Source of the DNA: Aporrectodea caliginosa
Lineage: Eukaryota; Annelida; Clitellata; Crassiclitellata; Lumbricidae
Direction of reading: 5' to 3'
NCBI GenBank assembly: GCA_020284085.1
Contig: JACEVL010000832.1
Location: forward strand, 197,501 to 261,500
Length of the DNA: 64,000 nucleotides
Below the pieces are notes generated by a model. The model was given only the letters and a program-made list of their open reading frames with translations. It made no database searches and had not been told where the DNA came from. Below, piece by piece: positions 46,990-58,740 of this stretch. The number at the start of each line of letters is the position of its first letter. The first letter of the stretch is position 1. Position numbers and translations under genes: made by a program.

Positions 46990-49900
46990 CTGGTCACACC
47001 AACTACTTGTGTTTGTTGTTCTGTTCTGTTCTCAGCCATCTTCGTTTCGAGGGTCGGCCGCATCATGAATAATATTCCTCCAGCGTCTCCTGTCTTCCGT
47101 CAGTCTTATCAATTCCTCCATTGTCAATCCAGTCCATTCCTTTATGTTGCTCAACCAGTTTGTTCTTGGTCTTCCTCTTTTCCGATTTCCCGGCATTGTG
47201 CCCTGCATGATGTCTTTCTCCAAGCATATTCCCTCTCTTCTCATGATGTGTCCGAAGTAACTAAGTTTTCTTTCTTTTACCGTCTTCAGGAGACTCCTCT
47301 CCACTCCTGCCTCCTCCAGCACCCATTCATTTTTCCGCATTTCCGTCCAAGATATATTCATGATCAATCTCAGACACTTCATCTCGAATGCCTCTATTCT
47401 TCTCTCCTCCTCCTTCCTCAGTGTCCAACTTTCACAACCATATATAGCCACCGGCCAAACCAGTGCTCTCCATAACTTTATCTTTGTTGTTGTTGTTATG
47501 TCATGGCTCTTCCATATCTTTTTAAGGTCTGTAGCCACTGCATACCCCTTTGCCAATCGTACTCGGATCTCTGCACCGCAATCACTGTCTTCGTTGATCG
47601 TTGAACCCAAATACGTAAATCTGTCCACCTGCTCCAGTTCCTCCTGATTAATCCTGACTGTACATTTGGTTTCCGTTGTTGTCATAACCTTCGTCTTTCC
47701 TATATTAATCTGCATTCCATATTTCTTTCCTATCCTGTCCAGTCTCTCTATCAACATTTGCAATTCTTCTTCCGAGCTTGTTAGTAGTACGATGTCATCG
47801 GCGTATTGTAGGTTTGTCAGCCTTCTTCCTCCTATCTGGACTCCTCCATCATGTCCTTCTAACGCTTCTCTCATCACTCTTTCCGCTAAGATGTTAAACA
47901 AACTTGGTGACAAAACGCATCCCTGTCTCACTCCGCGTCTAACTCTGAATTCCTTCGATAGAGTTCCTACCACCTTGACTCTTGCTTTTTGTTTCCTATA
48001 CAGCTTTGTTAACAAATTTATTATATGCCCTGGGAACCCCATTTCGATCATTGTCGTCCAAAGCGTTTCATGAGCTATTGAGTCGAAAGCTTTTTTGAAA
48101 TCTACGAAGCACATGAAAAGGGGTTGTTGATGTTCATTTGCTTTTTGCATAATAATTCGTAGGTTCGTGATCTGGTCCCTAGTACCTCTGGCCTTCCTAA
48201 AACCGGCCTGTTCCTCTGCCACCTCCGACTCCGTCTGGTTCCTTATTCTCTCCAGAATAATCCTTAAGATAATTTTGCTTGCATGCGCAACCAGAGCCAC
48301 TGTTCTGTGGTTCGAACATTGTCTAGCATCTCCTTTCTTTGGTATAGGAACAAAAATAGACTCTGTCCAATCGTCTGGCCATTCCCCATCCTCCCATAAC
48401 GCTGTGCAGATGTAATGCATTTTTTCTAAAATCTTCTCTCCCCCGTATTTAAACAGCTCTGCCGGCACTCCGTCAGGACCTGCCGTTTTGCCGCTAGCAA
48501 TCTGTCTTATTGCTCTTGCCACCTCTGATCTTAAGGGCGGTGGTTCTCGTTCGTATCCCGTTATGTGTTCCCTGCCTTCTATATCATTGTATAACTCTTC
48601 ACAGTATTGCTTCCATCTTTCAGCTATACCTTCTTTATCGGATATGTACTCTCCGTTTTCAGCTTGTACCGATTGTAGTTTAGGTTGAAATTTGTTCGTT
48701 ATGGATTTGACTGCTCTATATAAGTATCTGCTGTTGCCCCTCTTATTCTCTTCTTCAACCTTTCCACACATATCCTCTATTTGTTTTTGTTTATCCCTCT
48801 TTAAAAGTCTTTGTACTTCCGCTTTCCTTTCTTTATATTCCTCTCTATCTCTCTGCTTCGCTTCGCGCTTCTTGATAATGAGATTGTGTGTTTCTTCAGT
48901 AATCCAGGGTTTCCCCTTGTCATTCTTCTAGTATCCCACAATTTCTTCCGCGGCTGTAAGTAGAACCTTTTTTGTTTCTTTCCATACTTCATTTGGTGAT
49001 CTTTCCTCTGCCACCCCTTCTAAAGCATTGAATCTATTTGTTACTTCTACTTCATATGCGATTCCTTTGTACCCTTGAAGTTGCTCAACGTTCAGCCTTT
49101 TTATTACCTCTTCTTTCTTTTGCCTTCCTAGTCTTATCTTCAACGATGCCACCAACAAATTGTGATCCGTATCACAGTCGGCCCCTGGGTAAGTCCTACA
49201 GTTACTAATACATGTCCTCCACTTCCGCTGTATTCCGATGTAATCAATCTGATTCTTTGTTGTCCCACCTGGAGATGCCCAGGTACTCAGTCTCCTCGGA
49301 TGTTGTTTGAACCATGTGTTAGCCAATGTCAACTCCTGTTCCATACAGAAGTCAATCAACCTTTCCCCTCTGCTGTTTATCTGACCCAGTCCTTCTTTTC
49401 CAGTCACTGGTGGTATGCTCATATCCCCCACTTTAGCGTTGAAATCCCCCATTAGTAATGTAATGTCCCTTTTCGGAATGCTTTTTACTGTCCCTTCCAG
49501 TTTCTGGTAGAACTCCTCTATTTCGTCCTCTTCTTTATCCGCTGTTGGTACATACACCTGAATCAAACTGATGCATTTTGGTTTTGCCTTTACCCTTATC
49601 ACCAAAATCCTGCTATTCACTGTCTCATATCCTACTATGGCCGTAGTATTCCTCTTGTGTATCCATACTCCCACTCCTCCGTGCCCCTGATTCTCTTCTC
49701 CTGAGTATACTATCATATGTCCCTCCGTCGTGATGAAGTGTCCTCTTCCACCCCATCTTACCTCCGCCAATCCACATAATTATATCCATCCTCAATCTCT
49801 CCATTTCTCTACCCAACACGTGGGTTTTTCCTAGTTGTAACATACTCCTGATGTTCCATGTGCCCACTCTCAGCCTCTTCCTAAGTTGTATTGCAGTCAT

Positions 49901-50460
49901 GTCTATACTCCCACTAATCCCTTCCGTTATTGTCTTTGCAGTTGTTCCTGCTCTTCCTGTTCCCGTTGCTGCTGCTGCTCCCGCTGCTGTTGCTGTTCTT
50001 GTTGTTCTTCCAGTCGCCGACTTTCCGACCCTGTCCTGGTTGCCCAACAGGGGACGCGGACCTTGTGTAACCGGGCGACGTCCGAGCCGGCATGATTTAT
50101 CTTTGGATTCCATTTTCATGATGCTGTTTGGAGATGGTAAGATGGTAGGTTCCCCAGTTCCTTTCCATCTCGCAGTATGGAGGCCATGCTCCGGATTTAC
50201 CAGACATGCCCTCCATTGATATGGACTTGCCGTTGTCCTTCTATTGGATCCTCCGTCAAGTCCACTGAAGTCTCGCTGCTGCCCGAGACCTGCCGCTCAC
50301 GTTGGCCAATCTTTTTCAGGGTTCCTGCTGAGCCTGTCCAACACGCGTAGCGCCCTAGGTGGTACTTCGGTCGAAACCTTCACCACTGTTGGCATAGCCC
50401 CAGCAGGCCATCCCCTACTTGATTGTTCACCCCTCACCACGATGAGGTGTGAGTCGTACT
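46990..50460 (-). mobile_element. Nearly complete LINE (endonuclease plus reverse transcriptase), minus strand
   Basis: A GC-richer 5' region (50120-50460) precedes an N-terminal frame with G-T-W-N-I-R-S-M. After one frameshift near 49770 the endonuclease domain follows (A-E-V-R-W, G-D-F-N-A-K-V-G, N-Q-I-D-Y-I, D-T-D-H-N-L-L). Then come the reverse transcriptase (K-T-A-G-P-D-G-V-P, A-F-D-S, R-Q-G-C-V-L-S-P, Y-A-D-D-I-V-L-L) and a C-terminus with R-G-R-P-R and E-D-R-R-R-W-R-N. It lies inside intron 1 of gene D, antisense to it. It is the most complete LINE in the window. Confidence 0.85.
47032..49770 (-). pseudogene. LINE endonuclease-reverse transcriptase frame with one internal stop
   Basis: The endonuclease part (48928-49770) and the reverse transcriptase part (47032-48771) share one frame, broken only by TAG at 48928-48930. 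Together they cover about 910 codons. Catalytic residues look intact: the G-D-F-N and D-H endonuclease motifs, and Y-A-D-D in the reverse transcriptase. An upstream frame (50119 down to about 49770) is joined by a one-base shift. The element is therefore young but not intact as read. Confidence 0.85.
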
Positions 50461-50559
50461 TTGAGGTTTGTTGTATCAGGATATATATCAGAGTTCTGTG
50501 CTTGTTCCTCTTTTGTTTACATTATAAACCACACTTCAAGGAACATTGGTGGATAATCA

Positions 50560-51500
50560 TTTGCTGGGATATCATTTCTATGCTGAAGATGCTCAAATCA
50601 ACATTTCATTTGACAGCCTGTCATGTATCTGCAACACCTGCCTTTGATGGGATCAGTCTTGGATGGCGGTCAAATGAACTCCTCCTTAACCTGTCGAAGA
50701 CTGAAGTTTTGCTATTGGACTATCCACAGCAACTTAAAAAATTTGATCGGCTGACGTCAGTGAAACTGGATGACTCATCGTCAATGAGAAACATGGTAGA
50801 ATTACTCTACCATGTCTCGCACTAGCCATGTAAACAGTATTTGTAAGTCGTCATATAATATTATGTTAATTCGTGGCACACGCATAATTAGGTATAATTA
50901 TGTGCACAGGTCTGTATGGATAGCTCTGGCAAATGAATTGGTTTCAAGTTGCCTACATTACTGCAACTCGTTTTTTACTGGTATCAATAAGTCGAACACG
51001 CTGCAGAGAGTTCAGAACTCTCTGGCTAAACCATAACTGACATATCCAATTATAAACATATAACCCTCTTGCTTTAATATTTTCCGTGGCTTCCTGTTCA
51101 GCAAAAAATTAGTTTCGAACTGGGGCTCATAGTTTATAAAACTGTGAACTCTGGCATGCCACAATAATCAAAATCAGTTCTTATTTTCGAGACTTATATT
51201 CAATGAGGTCATCTGATTATCTTTGTCGGGTCATAGCAAAATCAAGCAATGTTCTTGGTGAACGAGATTTTTAGGTTGCTGGACCTACTTTCTGGAACTC
51301 TTTCTGTGCCTGTGCAATCTGCTCAGTCACTTGTGTCAATTCGTTTTCAACTTAAAACTGACCGCTTTCAGAATGCTTATCCACCACAGGTTGTCCTTCT
51401 GTTTTAGAGGACTTATCTTCTGTGTACTGACCTAATTACGGCTTGGTTTTGGTGTGCCGTCGGTTGATGCCTTGCTCATTAGACACCGGCGCAATAGAAG
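50560..51500 (+). mobile_element. Decayed CR1-type LINE
   Basis: Broken frames show F-Y-A-E-D-A-Q-I (altered active-site box), then S-C-L-H-Y-C-N-S-F-F-T-G-I and L-Q-R-V-Q-N-S-L-A. Many stops. Confidence 0.65.
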
Positions 51501-51629
51501 TTACTAATTATAATTACAATTCTATCAATGCTTCATGTTATAAGAAACTATAGATCACTGTCAAGTACACTAATCCATGTAAATGTACATACTAGCGAGT
51601 TGTGATAGAAGTGCAAATTGCTGATTTCG

Positions 51630-51870
51630 CAAAAGTATTTTGAAAACTATCTTCAAAGTATTTTCACAATACTATTTTATTTTGTATTTTCAAGATACTT
51701 TTGAAAAGTTTTTTATTTTGTATTTTCAAAATACTTTTGAAGACTATTATGCCACAGCAACTATTATTCCTCTTCAGGCGGTCAGCAAAGCTGCTGCGAT
51801 AAAAAAAAAGTTCGACCACATTACAACCTCGATGAAAGATCAGCTTCAGTGGCTCAGGAGAGATTAATGT
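51630..51870 (+). mobile_element. AAAATACTTTT block joined to a CR1 fragment
   Basis: Direct and inverted AAGTATTTTGAAAA motifs to about 51750, then an in-frame piece with V-S-K-A-A-A, F-D-H-I-T-T-S-M-K-D-Q-L-Q-W-L, typical of CR1. Confidence 0.5.
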
Positions 51871-51877
51871 TTTTGTT

Positions 51878-51880
<3 letters not shown>

Positions 51881-51932
<52 letters not shown>

Positions 51933-51945
51933 GTAATAATAATCT
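51881..51945. repeat. (AAT)n microsatellite
   Basis: About 21 AAT units at the tail side of the neighbouring SINE. Confidence 0.95.
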
Positions 51946-51949
51946 TCGT

Positions 51950-52215
51950 TTAATTTCAAACTGACACAATGCTGGATGATTATAAATCAGTATGAACGGA
52001 TGATCACAAGTTATTACAGGAGTCGAATTTAACTTATATGGCAGCCTTGCAAGGCGCCCATCACGTCCTACATCTAATTTTTACGAAAGCGCCATCTCGC
52101 GAATGATAGACTGAGTGGACCTTTGGAGGGTTCGGGAAGCGATCCCGCTACCTACTGCTCTTCACGCCACTGATGTTACCACTACACTAATGAACCTCCA
52201 TGACCAAAACGATTG
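51950..52215 (-). repeat. tRNA-derived SINE, minus-strand copy
   Basis: The reverse complement matches 61110-61370: A box TAGTGTAGTGGTAACATC, B box-like GGGATCGCTTCC, then the shared body (GCGCCTTGCAAGGCTGCC region, AACTTGTGATCATCCGTTCATACTGA). The tail faces the AAT array. Confidence 0.7.
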
Positions 52216-52454
52216 GGACGCACTGATCTAGGCAGTGTAGCATGAAATATCTGCATAAAATGTACAAATCCGCAGTGGAAACCCTTACATAAGTTATCAT
52301 GCTAACTTATTCGGTGCTGCCTATTAATCATAGAACCGTTCCTGACAAAATAGGTGGATATAAGCCAATGAAGAATTTTCTGTTCCCATCGAGTTGGTTG
52401 AATGCTAATCTCTGTCCACTAACTGTTCAGTGTCTGTTATATTTTAGCCTGAGC

Positions 52455-55400
52455 ATGAGTTTATTATGGAATCCGTTCGATGGTCGTCTGCTGATCATTC
52501 TTCTTATCGTCACTTTGACGCTTTCTGTGGCATCGGAAAAAGTCGACAACAATGATTCTGTTCAGGCATGTGTATACCTCAGCGTTATTTTAGTTCCAGC
52601 ATTAATTTCTATTCCTGTACTTATTCTATTCCACTGTCGTCATTTTTGTTCTAGTCTTAGTTCCTCTTTATAAATAAATTTTGCTCTTGTTCTATTTCCT
52701 CTACCTATTTAGAAATTTGGTTAATTCCAAAAATTGATATAGCGCCCATTGAAGATTCATAATCAGAGGCGCTCCCTGAGCTATTCTGAATGATGTTAGA
52801 GTAATTAATTATGATCAGACAATCAGTTGATAAAAAACATGCGTCACGTGCGCAGGTGTTCTAGTTTTAATTCCAGTACCACAAACTTTATATTTGTAGT
52901 TCCACTTCCACTTACAGTTCTCGCAGAACTGTCAGTAGTGTGCTTATAGCAAGTTTTTACCCCAATTTTGACAAGTATGGGTACGAATACAGGGTCAAAG
53001 GTCAAATGACGTAATCGCAGGTCAAAGGTCAAATGACGTCATCACCTAAAACCGACAGCAACTATGAACCCAAATGTTCTATTGCCTTGAAACTGACTAC
53101 CACTATCAGACTCAATAGATAAGAAGTATCAAAGGTCGCTCTTTTTAGGCACTAGCCTACAACTACTACCCCCCTTCTTTGGGCTAGCACCCAATGACAA
53201 GGCGCACAAGCCTGACCAAAGCTCATAGAATATTCATTAAGCACAAATTGCACTACATTGGCTCTAAGCATCATCATTTTTCCTTTACGAAAAACTCACA
53301 CATTCAAAACTAGCTTGACAGACATAGCAATTTTTTTACAGCTAAGCCACAGACTTCAACATCTTCTTTCTCACTAGAACCTCCATTACCAGACGAAACG
53401 TGTTTTGAGAGCTCGCTTAGTGCACTTTTACGACTGTTGGCTTGCAATTACCCGATTGTTAGTTTTCTCAGCCAAAAATACTGTCGCATAGACAGCAAAG
53501 ATGTATGAGATCTCAAGTGTACGACTACACTGTTTGTCATTATGTCCGATAATAATAATGAACTTCATAATTCTATAGCACCCACATTTCAAAATGTAAG
53601 TACCGGTATGACTCTTTGCTTGATTAAATAAAATGGTTTGAGTGACGCACAAGTGTTATGCATTTCCAGTGGAGGGCTTTGTTGCGTTGTCGATAAAGAG
53701 ATGTACAAGTTCATTCCTGTACTTTTCAAAATTTTAATAAAGGCGACATCTTCTAAAGAGCGCCTAGTTCGTTTCATCTGGTAATGGAGTTTCTAGTGTG
53801 TAAGGTGCTGTTGACGGCATAAAAGTTGTAAGTTTCAGGCAATTGTAGGTCTTTGCAATGTAGCTCACCATCTTTTCAAGCTATCAACCTTCAGCAACCT
53901 TTAGCAATTCTGCGCCTTTAGCAAGAAAACCATACTGACAAACTGTGTAGGTATTAATTTCTTCCGTCTACAATGGTTTCCATCGTAAGTCGCCGCCGCC
54001 GCCGCCACCGCCGCAACGCTCGATGCCATCCCATATCGGGACCCAACGGTACGCTGCGGCTTTTCAGTAATCAAGCTGAGAACGGCCGGCAAATCGATTA
54101 CAACCTTCATTTCAACGCATGTGTATGGACTTGAAACATGGAAAATCGCTGGTTTAGTAAGAAAATCACCATTGCTCGTACACTCACAACCTAAGACTTG
54201 TAACATTACCAAGCTCATAGCCGTTCCTCGTGTCTTAGCAATCGAATCTAGCAGCTTTTCATCCTGTAAAGTAATAATATTATGTGCACTGCACAAGCTT
54301 TCATTCAATTTGTTATTGCAGCCTAAAAACAAGCAAATTCGATGTGCAATCCTTCAGAAATAGAGCCATACAAGCTACAGTCCTAAGTTTACCATGCTAG
54401 CCTTCATTTCACACGCCTTCACAACCTAAAAAAGCCGTACGTTTATCTCATTCGTGTGTCTTTACAACTTAAAAAAACCCACAAGTTTGCTCCGTCTCTT
54501 AAAAATAAGTCATTTTAACTTACAGTCAGCATCTTTTCAGACTAGAAACCATCATACCAACCGAGTCCGTAGCCTTAACAATCAAAATTTAATTTTAATT
54601 TTAAATAATTTAAGAAGCAATCCATAATGACAAACAGTGTAGTCATACACTTGAGATCTCATACAGCTTTGCTGTTTATGCGACAGTTTTTTGGCTGAGA
54701 AAATTAACAATCGGGTAATTGCAAGCCAACAGTCGTAAAAGTGCACTAAGCGAGCTCTCAAAACACGTTTCGTCTGGTAATGGAGGTTCTAGTGAGAAAG
54801 AAGATGTTGAAGTCTGTGGCTTAGCTGTAAAAAAATTGCTATGTCTGTCAAGCTAGTTTTGAATGTGAGTTTTTGGTAAAGGAAAAATGATGATGCGAAT
54901 ATTTGCGCCGTCTTTCAAAATGCAAGTAAGCTCAGACTCTCCTTCAATAGTGATAGTTTTTTGAGCGTGCTTTGGTTAAGGTTTAGGGTTGTTGCTAATT
55001 TCTGTTTCAGCCTTTCTTGAGTGTGCAGTTTGAGTTGTTGCTTATGATGGTTTGAGTGAGCACTTGAGATTCATTAGAGCAAAGACAACTGTGTGCTTTG
55101 CAAAGTCGAATATACCAAGAGATTTGCGCAGTCTTTCAAAAAATGCAAGTCAACTCAACCTTCCCGTGGTTACACTAAACCTAACATGCTAACTTTACTT
55201 CTAAGTCTCTTGCTATAGAAGGCTGATGTGCCATGTAAGTAATAAATATTAATTGAGAAATGTATAGTCTGATTCGTCTTGCAAAAAATGCAAGACAACT
55301 CAGCCTCCCCATGGCTAGATTAAACCTAAGCAGATAACTTTAATTCTAATTGTCTTGCTATAATTCGCTAATGTATGCTGTACTTGCTCAATAATCAATG

Positions 55401-58345
55401 AGAAATGCGCAGACTTCCAAAAATGTCTGTCAACTCAGCCAAGTCTTCAGTAGGCGAACCCTAGCTAACCCTAGCTAACCCTAACTAACTCCAAGTAACC
55501 CTAACTAACCCCAAGTAACCCTAACTAACCCTAAGTAACCTTATCTAAAATGAATTCATGTCTAAACATAAAGTTATTTGGCTGTAGCGCAAACTGTATG
55601 CTAACACTATTTCACTTCCTCTTACTACAAGTCAAGCTAGCTACAAGGGCTTGCTGCCTAACAATTGGCTAGCAGTCTAAGTTTAATTCTAGCTGATCTG
55701 GCTTCCTGCCTAACTGTAAAAGGCTGTAAGCCCAAAAACATGCTTAGAGCCAGCTTGGCTGTAGTGCAATTTGTGAATAATGAATATTCTATGAGCTTTG
55801 GTCAGGCTTGTGCGCCTTGTCATTGGGTGCTAGCCCAAAGAAGGGGGGAGGTAGTAGTTGTAGGCTAGTGCTTAAAAAGAGCGACCTTTGATACTTCGTA
55901 TCTATTGGGGCTGATAGTGGTAGTCAGTTTCAAGGCAATAGGAAATTTGGGTTCATAGTTGCTGTCGGTTTTAGGTGATGACGTCATTTGATCTTTAACC
56001 TGCGATTACGTCATTTAACCTTTGACCCTGTATTCGTACCGATACCTGTCAAAATTGGGGTCAAAACTTGCTATAAGCACACTACTACTGTCTAACATGA
56101 ACGATTAATGTCTATCATACTGTCACACAAAATAGTGTCTTGACGTATTTATGAAATTAGTATATTACGGACAATGTTAAAACGACTGTTACTGTCACTT
56201 CAACCAGGAGCCCCCGTCAGTCCGCTTAGCTACTACCTGGCTAAGAAAAATATTGAAATTGTTATTGCTATTCCATTCCCGTTCCAGGCTTAATTTTATT
56301 CCAGTTTTCGTTCCGCGGAACTAATTAAAAAAATTATTATTCTGGCACACTAAAATAACACTGATACTCATCGTTCGACATCTCGATTTTACTCGAAATG
56401 TTGACAACGTAAATTTTTTCAACACACAACTGCATACGTTGCTATATTTCACAACCGGAGGCAAATTCAGAAATAGAATTAGAGAAAAAACAGTAATGCA
56501 AAATTTAAAAAATATTTCTTACACAAATATTTTCATGGCAGTGCTGAAGCATACTTAATATTGAGGAGAGCTTAAATTTCACAGATTTGGCCTCATTTTC
56601 ATTTCATTTTTTACTATATGAAAAACATACAACTTTGATTCCTAAATATTTACAACTCCGTTACTTTATAAATGCACAGTTCAAAAGGTCGCCACTGCTT
56701 ATAATTGGTAATAAATTAGTTTTAAGTATGCATTAAAATATTACACAGCAAACTAAATATGACGATAAATCATATACATGTACTATCAAATAAATTCATT
56801 TTAATAGAAATATAAAGTAACGGAGTTGTAGTAACGGAGTTGTAAAATATTCCTAAGTAGGTATCCACGCTGATCGGACGAGTTAAGCCTCGGGCTACCA
56901 AGGGGTGGGGTGGGGTGGTTACTACCTCCTTCTACGTTTTTATGCATAAATTTATTTTTCATATGGAATATAATTTTTACATTTTAGGTATCTGTACAAT
57001 GTATTTAAAAATTATAATTTATAATTTTCCTCTTTGTGTAAGCCGCACAAAGGAGAAGACGGAAATTTCTCTAATTTGCTGCCGGTTGTGAAATATACCC
57101 ACATAAGAAAATAAATTTGCAGCTTGAACTCACATCTTCCTCTAGCTATGTATTCAATGTCCTCATCTCTCAAATTCTGCCACCGCTCCTTAATCTAGGT
57201 GGACCCACTTTTCTCGAACTCCTGGAAGTCATCTTCAAATTCGGTCATCCCTCTTTTGCCAGTCAATCTTAACACTTTCCCGCTTACCCACAGTCCTGAA
57301 GCTCCGGCATTTGACTCAAGATTGAAATCCGAACTGCTGAAACCATCCTTTTCTCGTTCTGCCTCTGCAACCCACCCTAGACCACCAGCGTCAACGATTT
57401 CAAATGTAACACCATGATGAACCTTTGGCCTCATCCCTCCGGATTCTGACCTGACACTAAATCTGACCACACTACCTGGATCATGTAGACTTTACTTGAA
57501 TAGCGTCGCTGATATGCCATGACCTTCGTGTCTCGGATTTTGGTTGAAGCTTAGAGATTTTGGAGCTTTACATTGACAGTATATAGTATACAGTCTATCG
57601 AATCGAAGTGAGACGCATTTCACACTAGTAATGCTTTCGAGGAAACAATCAAAACCAAATTCACGAATAGGTTAAGGACAATAGAGGCAGGCCACTGGCT
57701 GTTAGGTTGCTGAAGAAGGTAAATTCTTAGTGTATGCTTGACTGTTTCCATGCATGGGGTTTACAGCGCGGGCATTGGTGAGAGCGAATTGGAATTTAGG
57801 CTATGCTTACATTCCTTTGTAGAGAGGAGGCCTACAGGCCTATTACATTTAAAAGATATACTTAGTGGTCATTTATGGAACATAGTAGCCTATTACATAT
57901 AAGAAGGCCAATATAGGCTACAATGTTGAAGCAAATGTAGGCCTTGAGTAGGTCTATAAATTGAAGGCTCTTCTTGTCGTACGAAAAGAACATTTGGATC
58001 TATTATGGATTTCTCAATGATACAATCGTAATCGTAAACTCCAAATTTCTAAAGTGCCACTCTAAAGCTAAGCGCAAAGCACCAACTTATTCACGAGTCC
58101 GATTGCCATAGAGACCAGAGGCAGAGCAGCGGTTACGGCGGGTTTCGTTGAGGACGAGAATGCTCGGAAGGCAGAGGATCGGATGGAAGTTGTCAGAGTT
58201 GTTCTTGATTACTTCTCTTAGGCTGACCATTTGTTGGCGGAACTTCAAAAAGCCACAAGGAAGACGAAAGACGGAAGACTTCCCGGAGAGCCGTCGCCAG
58301 GTGGAACCGCCAGAGGATACATTCGCCAATCACGTCGTCGTAGTG
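52455..58345 (+). CDS. Secreted cysteine-loop peptide precursor, gene D (5' two coding exons; exon 4 not in window)
   Basis: Exon 2 (52448-52565, acceptor TATATTTTAG, coding from 52455) gives a 37-residue signal peptide with the same R-L-L-I-I-L-L-I-V-T-L-T core and a GC donor, as in gene C. Exon 3 (58222-58345, 124 nt, acceptor TTCTCTTAG, donor GTAAGT) is open in phase 0, ends in phase 1, and encodes the K-D-G-R-L-P-G-E-P-S-P-G-G propeptide core with a run of three Arg near its end. Intron 2 is 5.7 kb, stretched by a long inverted-repeat element and a MITE. Intron 3 can be followed by similarity to gene A up to about 60990. No exon 4 is found before the right edge, so it is either beyond the window or lost. 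The end given is the end of exon 3, not a stop codon. Confidence 0.65.
52992..53041 (+). promoter_or_regulatory. Two nuclear-receptor DR1 sites, each followed by a CRE-like site
   Basis: GGGTCAAAGGTCA (52992-53004) and AGGTCAAAGGTCA (53019-53031) match the DR1 consensus. TGACGTAA (53007-53014) and TGACGTCA (53034-53041) match CRE. The pair is a 27-bp tandem duplication within the left arm. The right arm keeps TGACGTCA but has degraded DR1 sites. Confidence 0.45.
54895..55450. repeat. Tandem repeat of about 145 bp, three to four units
   Basis: Each unit contains a version of GCGCAGTCTTTCAAAAAATGCAAGTCAACTCA followed by CTAAACCTAA and CTTGCTATA. It splits the right inverted arm. Confidence 0.75.
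55457..55545. repeat. Interstitial telomere-like CCCTAACTAA repeats
   Basis: About nine units of a 10-bp CCCTAACTAA/CCCTAAGTAA repeat, a stretched relative of the CCCTAA telomere unit. Confidence 0.7.
56443..57097. mobile_element. TA-flanked MITE with nested inverted repeats
   Basis: The ends TATATTTCACAACCGG and its reverse complement are separated by 650 bp. A second inner inverted pair, TACAACTCCGTTACTTTA near 56650 and its complement near 56815-56850, is partly duplicated. The corresponding intron in genes A and B lacks it. TA duplication is likely. No protein. Confidence 0.7.
57130..57500 (+). mobile_element. Old CR1-like LINE 3' remnant in intron 2 of gene D
   Basis: Counterpart of 11995-12300 in gene A and about 38150-38340 in gene C. 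Confidence 0.5.
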
Positions 58346-58504
58346 GTAAGTCCCGCCCTGTGTCACGTTGATTTAGTGTTTGTTTTATGCTTTGAACATT
58401 TATGTGAAGCTCTAAGACAGCTACGTCTCGGAGTTCTACTTTCGCTTTGACATAGCCTACTCTGAAAAAGTGTGCTATGTATGTATTTATATATATATTA
58501 TATA

Positions 58505-58538
<34 letters not shown>

Positions 58539-58594
58539 ACACACACAAATAGGCCTTTTGAGAATAGCCGCTACATTGGTTCATGGCATTCGCG

Positions 58595-58740
58595 GGTTGG
58601 GTGACATATGAACGGGCGTCAAAAGAACGGGCGACATTTGAACGGCGACTGTAGAACTGTGTATACATGACCGGTGCGATTATTGAACGGCCGGCCAGTT
58701 GCACGGGTAACAGATGATCGGTGAACATTTTATCCAGAAA
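58595..58740. repeat. Tandem GAACGGGCGACAT-like repeats, single foldback arm
   Basis: Units such as GACATATGAACGGGCGTCAAAAGAACGGGCGACATTTGAACGG repeat with a period of about 15 bp. They resemble the arm repeats of the other foldback elements, but no inverted partner is seen. Confidence 0.4.

Larger units (their letters stand above)
52929..56098. mobile_element. Large element with long nested terminal inverted repeats
   Basis: The outer arms, 52929-53290 and 55735-56098, are reverse complements (start CAGTAGTGTGCTTATAGCAA). The next inner segment, 53290-53535, pairs with 54640-54895. The right arm is split by tandem repeats (54895-55450) and a CCCTAA-rich run. An extra short inverted copy of CCATTACCAGACGAAACG lies at 53765-53785. 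I see no transposase and no clear target duplication. It lies in intron 2 of gene D and is absent from gene C. Confidence 0.75.

Noticed and set aside
53901..54332. 143-codon minus-strand frame inside the long inverted-repeat element
   Set aside because: No recognisable domain, an alanine run from a GCC repeat, and no related copy in the window. Not enough to call a gene.
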